From the NCBI RefSeq assembly GCF_900155865.1, contig NZ_LT707006.1, positions 2,065,685-2,129,684 of the forward strand: DNA of 64,000 bases, written 5' to 3'. Within the stretch, counting starts at the first letter, position 1. Each line of letters begins with the position of its first letter. Source of the DNA: Bacteroides bouchesdurhonensis. Its GTDB lineage: Bacteria; Bacteroidota; Bacteroidia; Bacteroidales; Bacteroidaceae. The notes beneath the pieces were generated by a model. It ran no database searches and had not been told where the DNA came from. It saw only the letters and a program-made list of their open reading frames with translations. The position numbers and the translations under genes were made by a program. Shown here piece by piece: positions 63,559 through 64,000 of this stretch.

Positions 63559-64000
63559 TTATGATGGTGATTTTAATAACTGTGTTAATTCTTCTCTCCA
63601 GTCAGTACCATTTTGAGGTTGGAACGTATAGAATCCCAGTTTTTTCCCGATACCTATATTTACACTTCCGTCATCTACAAACATAGTTTCAGAAGGAATT
63701 ATCTTACTATCCCTTAACATGAAATTGAAAATCTCAGGTTCCGGTTTGGTGTAACCTATCTGATAGGATAGATAAAGTTTCTCACAATAATCAGCCAAGG
63801 ATTTTCCTTGTGATGAGAATTGAGGGCTACATGCCCATGACATCACATAAGGATTGGTATTGCTTAAAATGTATATACGATATGATTTTTTAAGTTCTAA
63901 TATATAATCTAATTTGCGTATATCTATTCCCGTGATGAATCCCATCCATGCTTGTTGGACTTCTTCTTTAGTAAGTACTCTACTGCATAGTTTACTTAAT
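63559..64000 (-). CDS. HAD-family hydrolase, N-terminus cut by window edge
   Basis: At least 147 residues, open to the right edge. It shows HAD motif II (RIYILSNTNPYV), the motif III lysine in IGYTKPEPEIFNFML and motif IV FVDDGSVNIGIGKKLGF; the N-terminal nucleophile DxD lies outside the window. It resembles the YihX-like/epoxide-hydrolase-like HAD phosphatases. The 200 bases before it and the kinase (63358-63558) show no other feature. Confidence 0.85.
   Translation of the reverse strand, partial: LSKLCSRVLTKEEVQQAWMGFITGIDIRKLDYILELKKSYRIYILSNTNPYVMSWACSPQFSSQGKSLADYCEKLYLSYQIGYTKPEPEIFNFMLRDSKIIPSETMFVDDGSVNIGIGKKLGFYTFQPQNGTDWREELTQLLKSPS

Overview
The window looks like a gut Bacteroides chromosome, moderately AT-rich. 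Evidence: SusC/SusD transporter genes, DUF3575/DUF3868, DUF4369 and DUF4421 envelope proteins, and many promoters of the Bacteroidales type (-7 element TAnnTTTG, in the best cases 19 bases after a TTTG -33 element). I cannot name the species from sequence alone. No rRNA, tRNA or CRISPR array was seen.

Left part (1-7.4 kb): an L-lactate permease cut by the window edge, an orphan DUF3868 (OmpA/TPR)-DUF3575 pair of the kind found beside fimbriae, and a three-gene biotin-dependent acyl-CoA carboxylase operon (carboxyltransferase, biotin carboxylase, biotin carrier).

Accessory region (7.6-29.3 kb): it lies between the biotin-dependent carboxylase operon and the biotin biosynthesis operon. In order it holds a HaeII-like type II restriction-modification cassette with an XRE controller, an orphan PAS histidine kinase, an RnlA/RnlB-like toxin-antitoxin pair enclosed by 110-bp direct repeats together with a topoisomerase fragment and an IS3-family end, an AraC regulator followed by a four-gene envelope cluster (997-residue coiled-coil lipoprotein, beta-barrel protein, DUF4369 lipoprotein, OmpA-like protein), a HipB/HipA pair, a tripartite HipB/HipS/HipT system, decayed gene fragments, and a tight three-gene operon: TIR protein with a cold-shock-like tail, SAM methyltransferase, and NACHT NTPase fused to a formylglycine-generating-enzyme-like (C-type-lectin-fold) domain. 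That last operon, closed by a strong terminator, is the best candidate for an undescribed defence system.

Middle (29.4-42.4 kb): biotin operon on the minus strand (bioB-bioA fusion, bioF, bioG, bioC, bioD), a DUF4421 outer membrane protein, a divergent SusC/SusD pair and an MFS exporter.

Right part (42.4-64 kb): glycerate kinase, small stress-type membrane proteins, a secreted TIM-barrel sugar isomerase-like protein, hexuronate genes (fructuronate reductase and mannonate dehydratase) beside a truncated LacI regulator, an AraC regulator, a flavin-binding protein, a DnaQ-like exonuclease, the nitrite ammonification module (nrfH, nrfA, ResB- and CcsA-type cytochrome maturation, a porin) next to a Crp/Fnr regulator, a metallo-beta-lactamase-fold protein, a tricorn-like protease, a histidine kinase with a substrate-binding-protein-like sensor, and a HAD hydrolase cut by the right edge.
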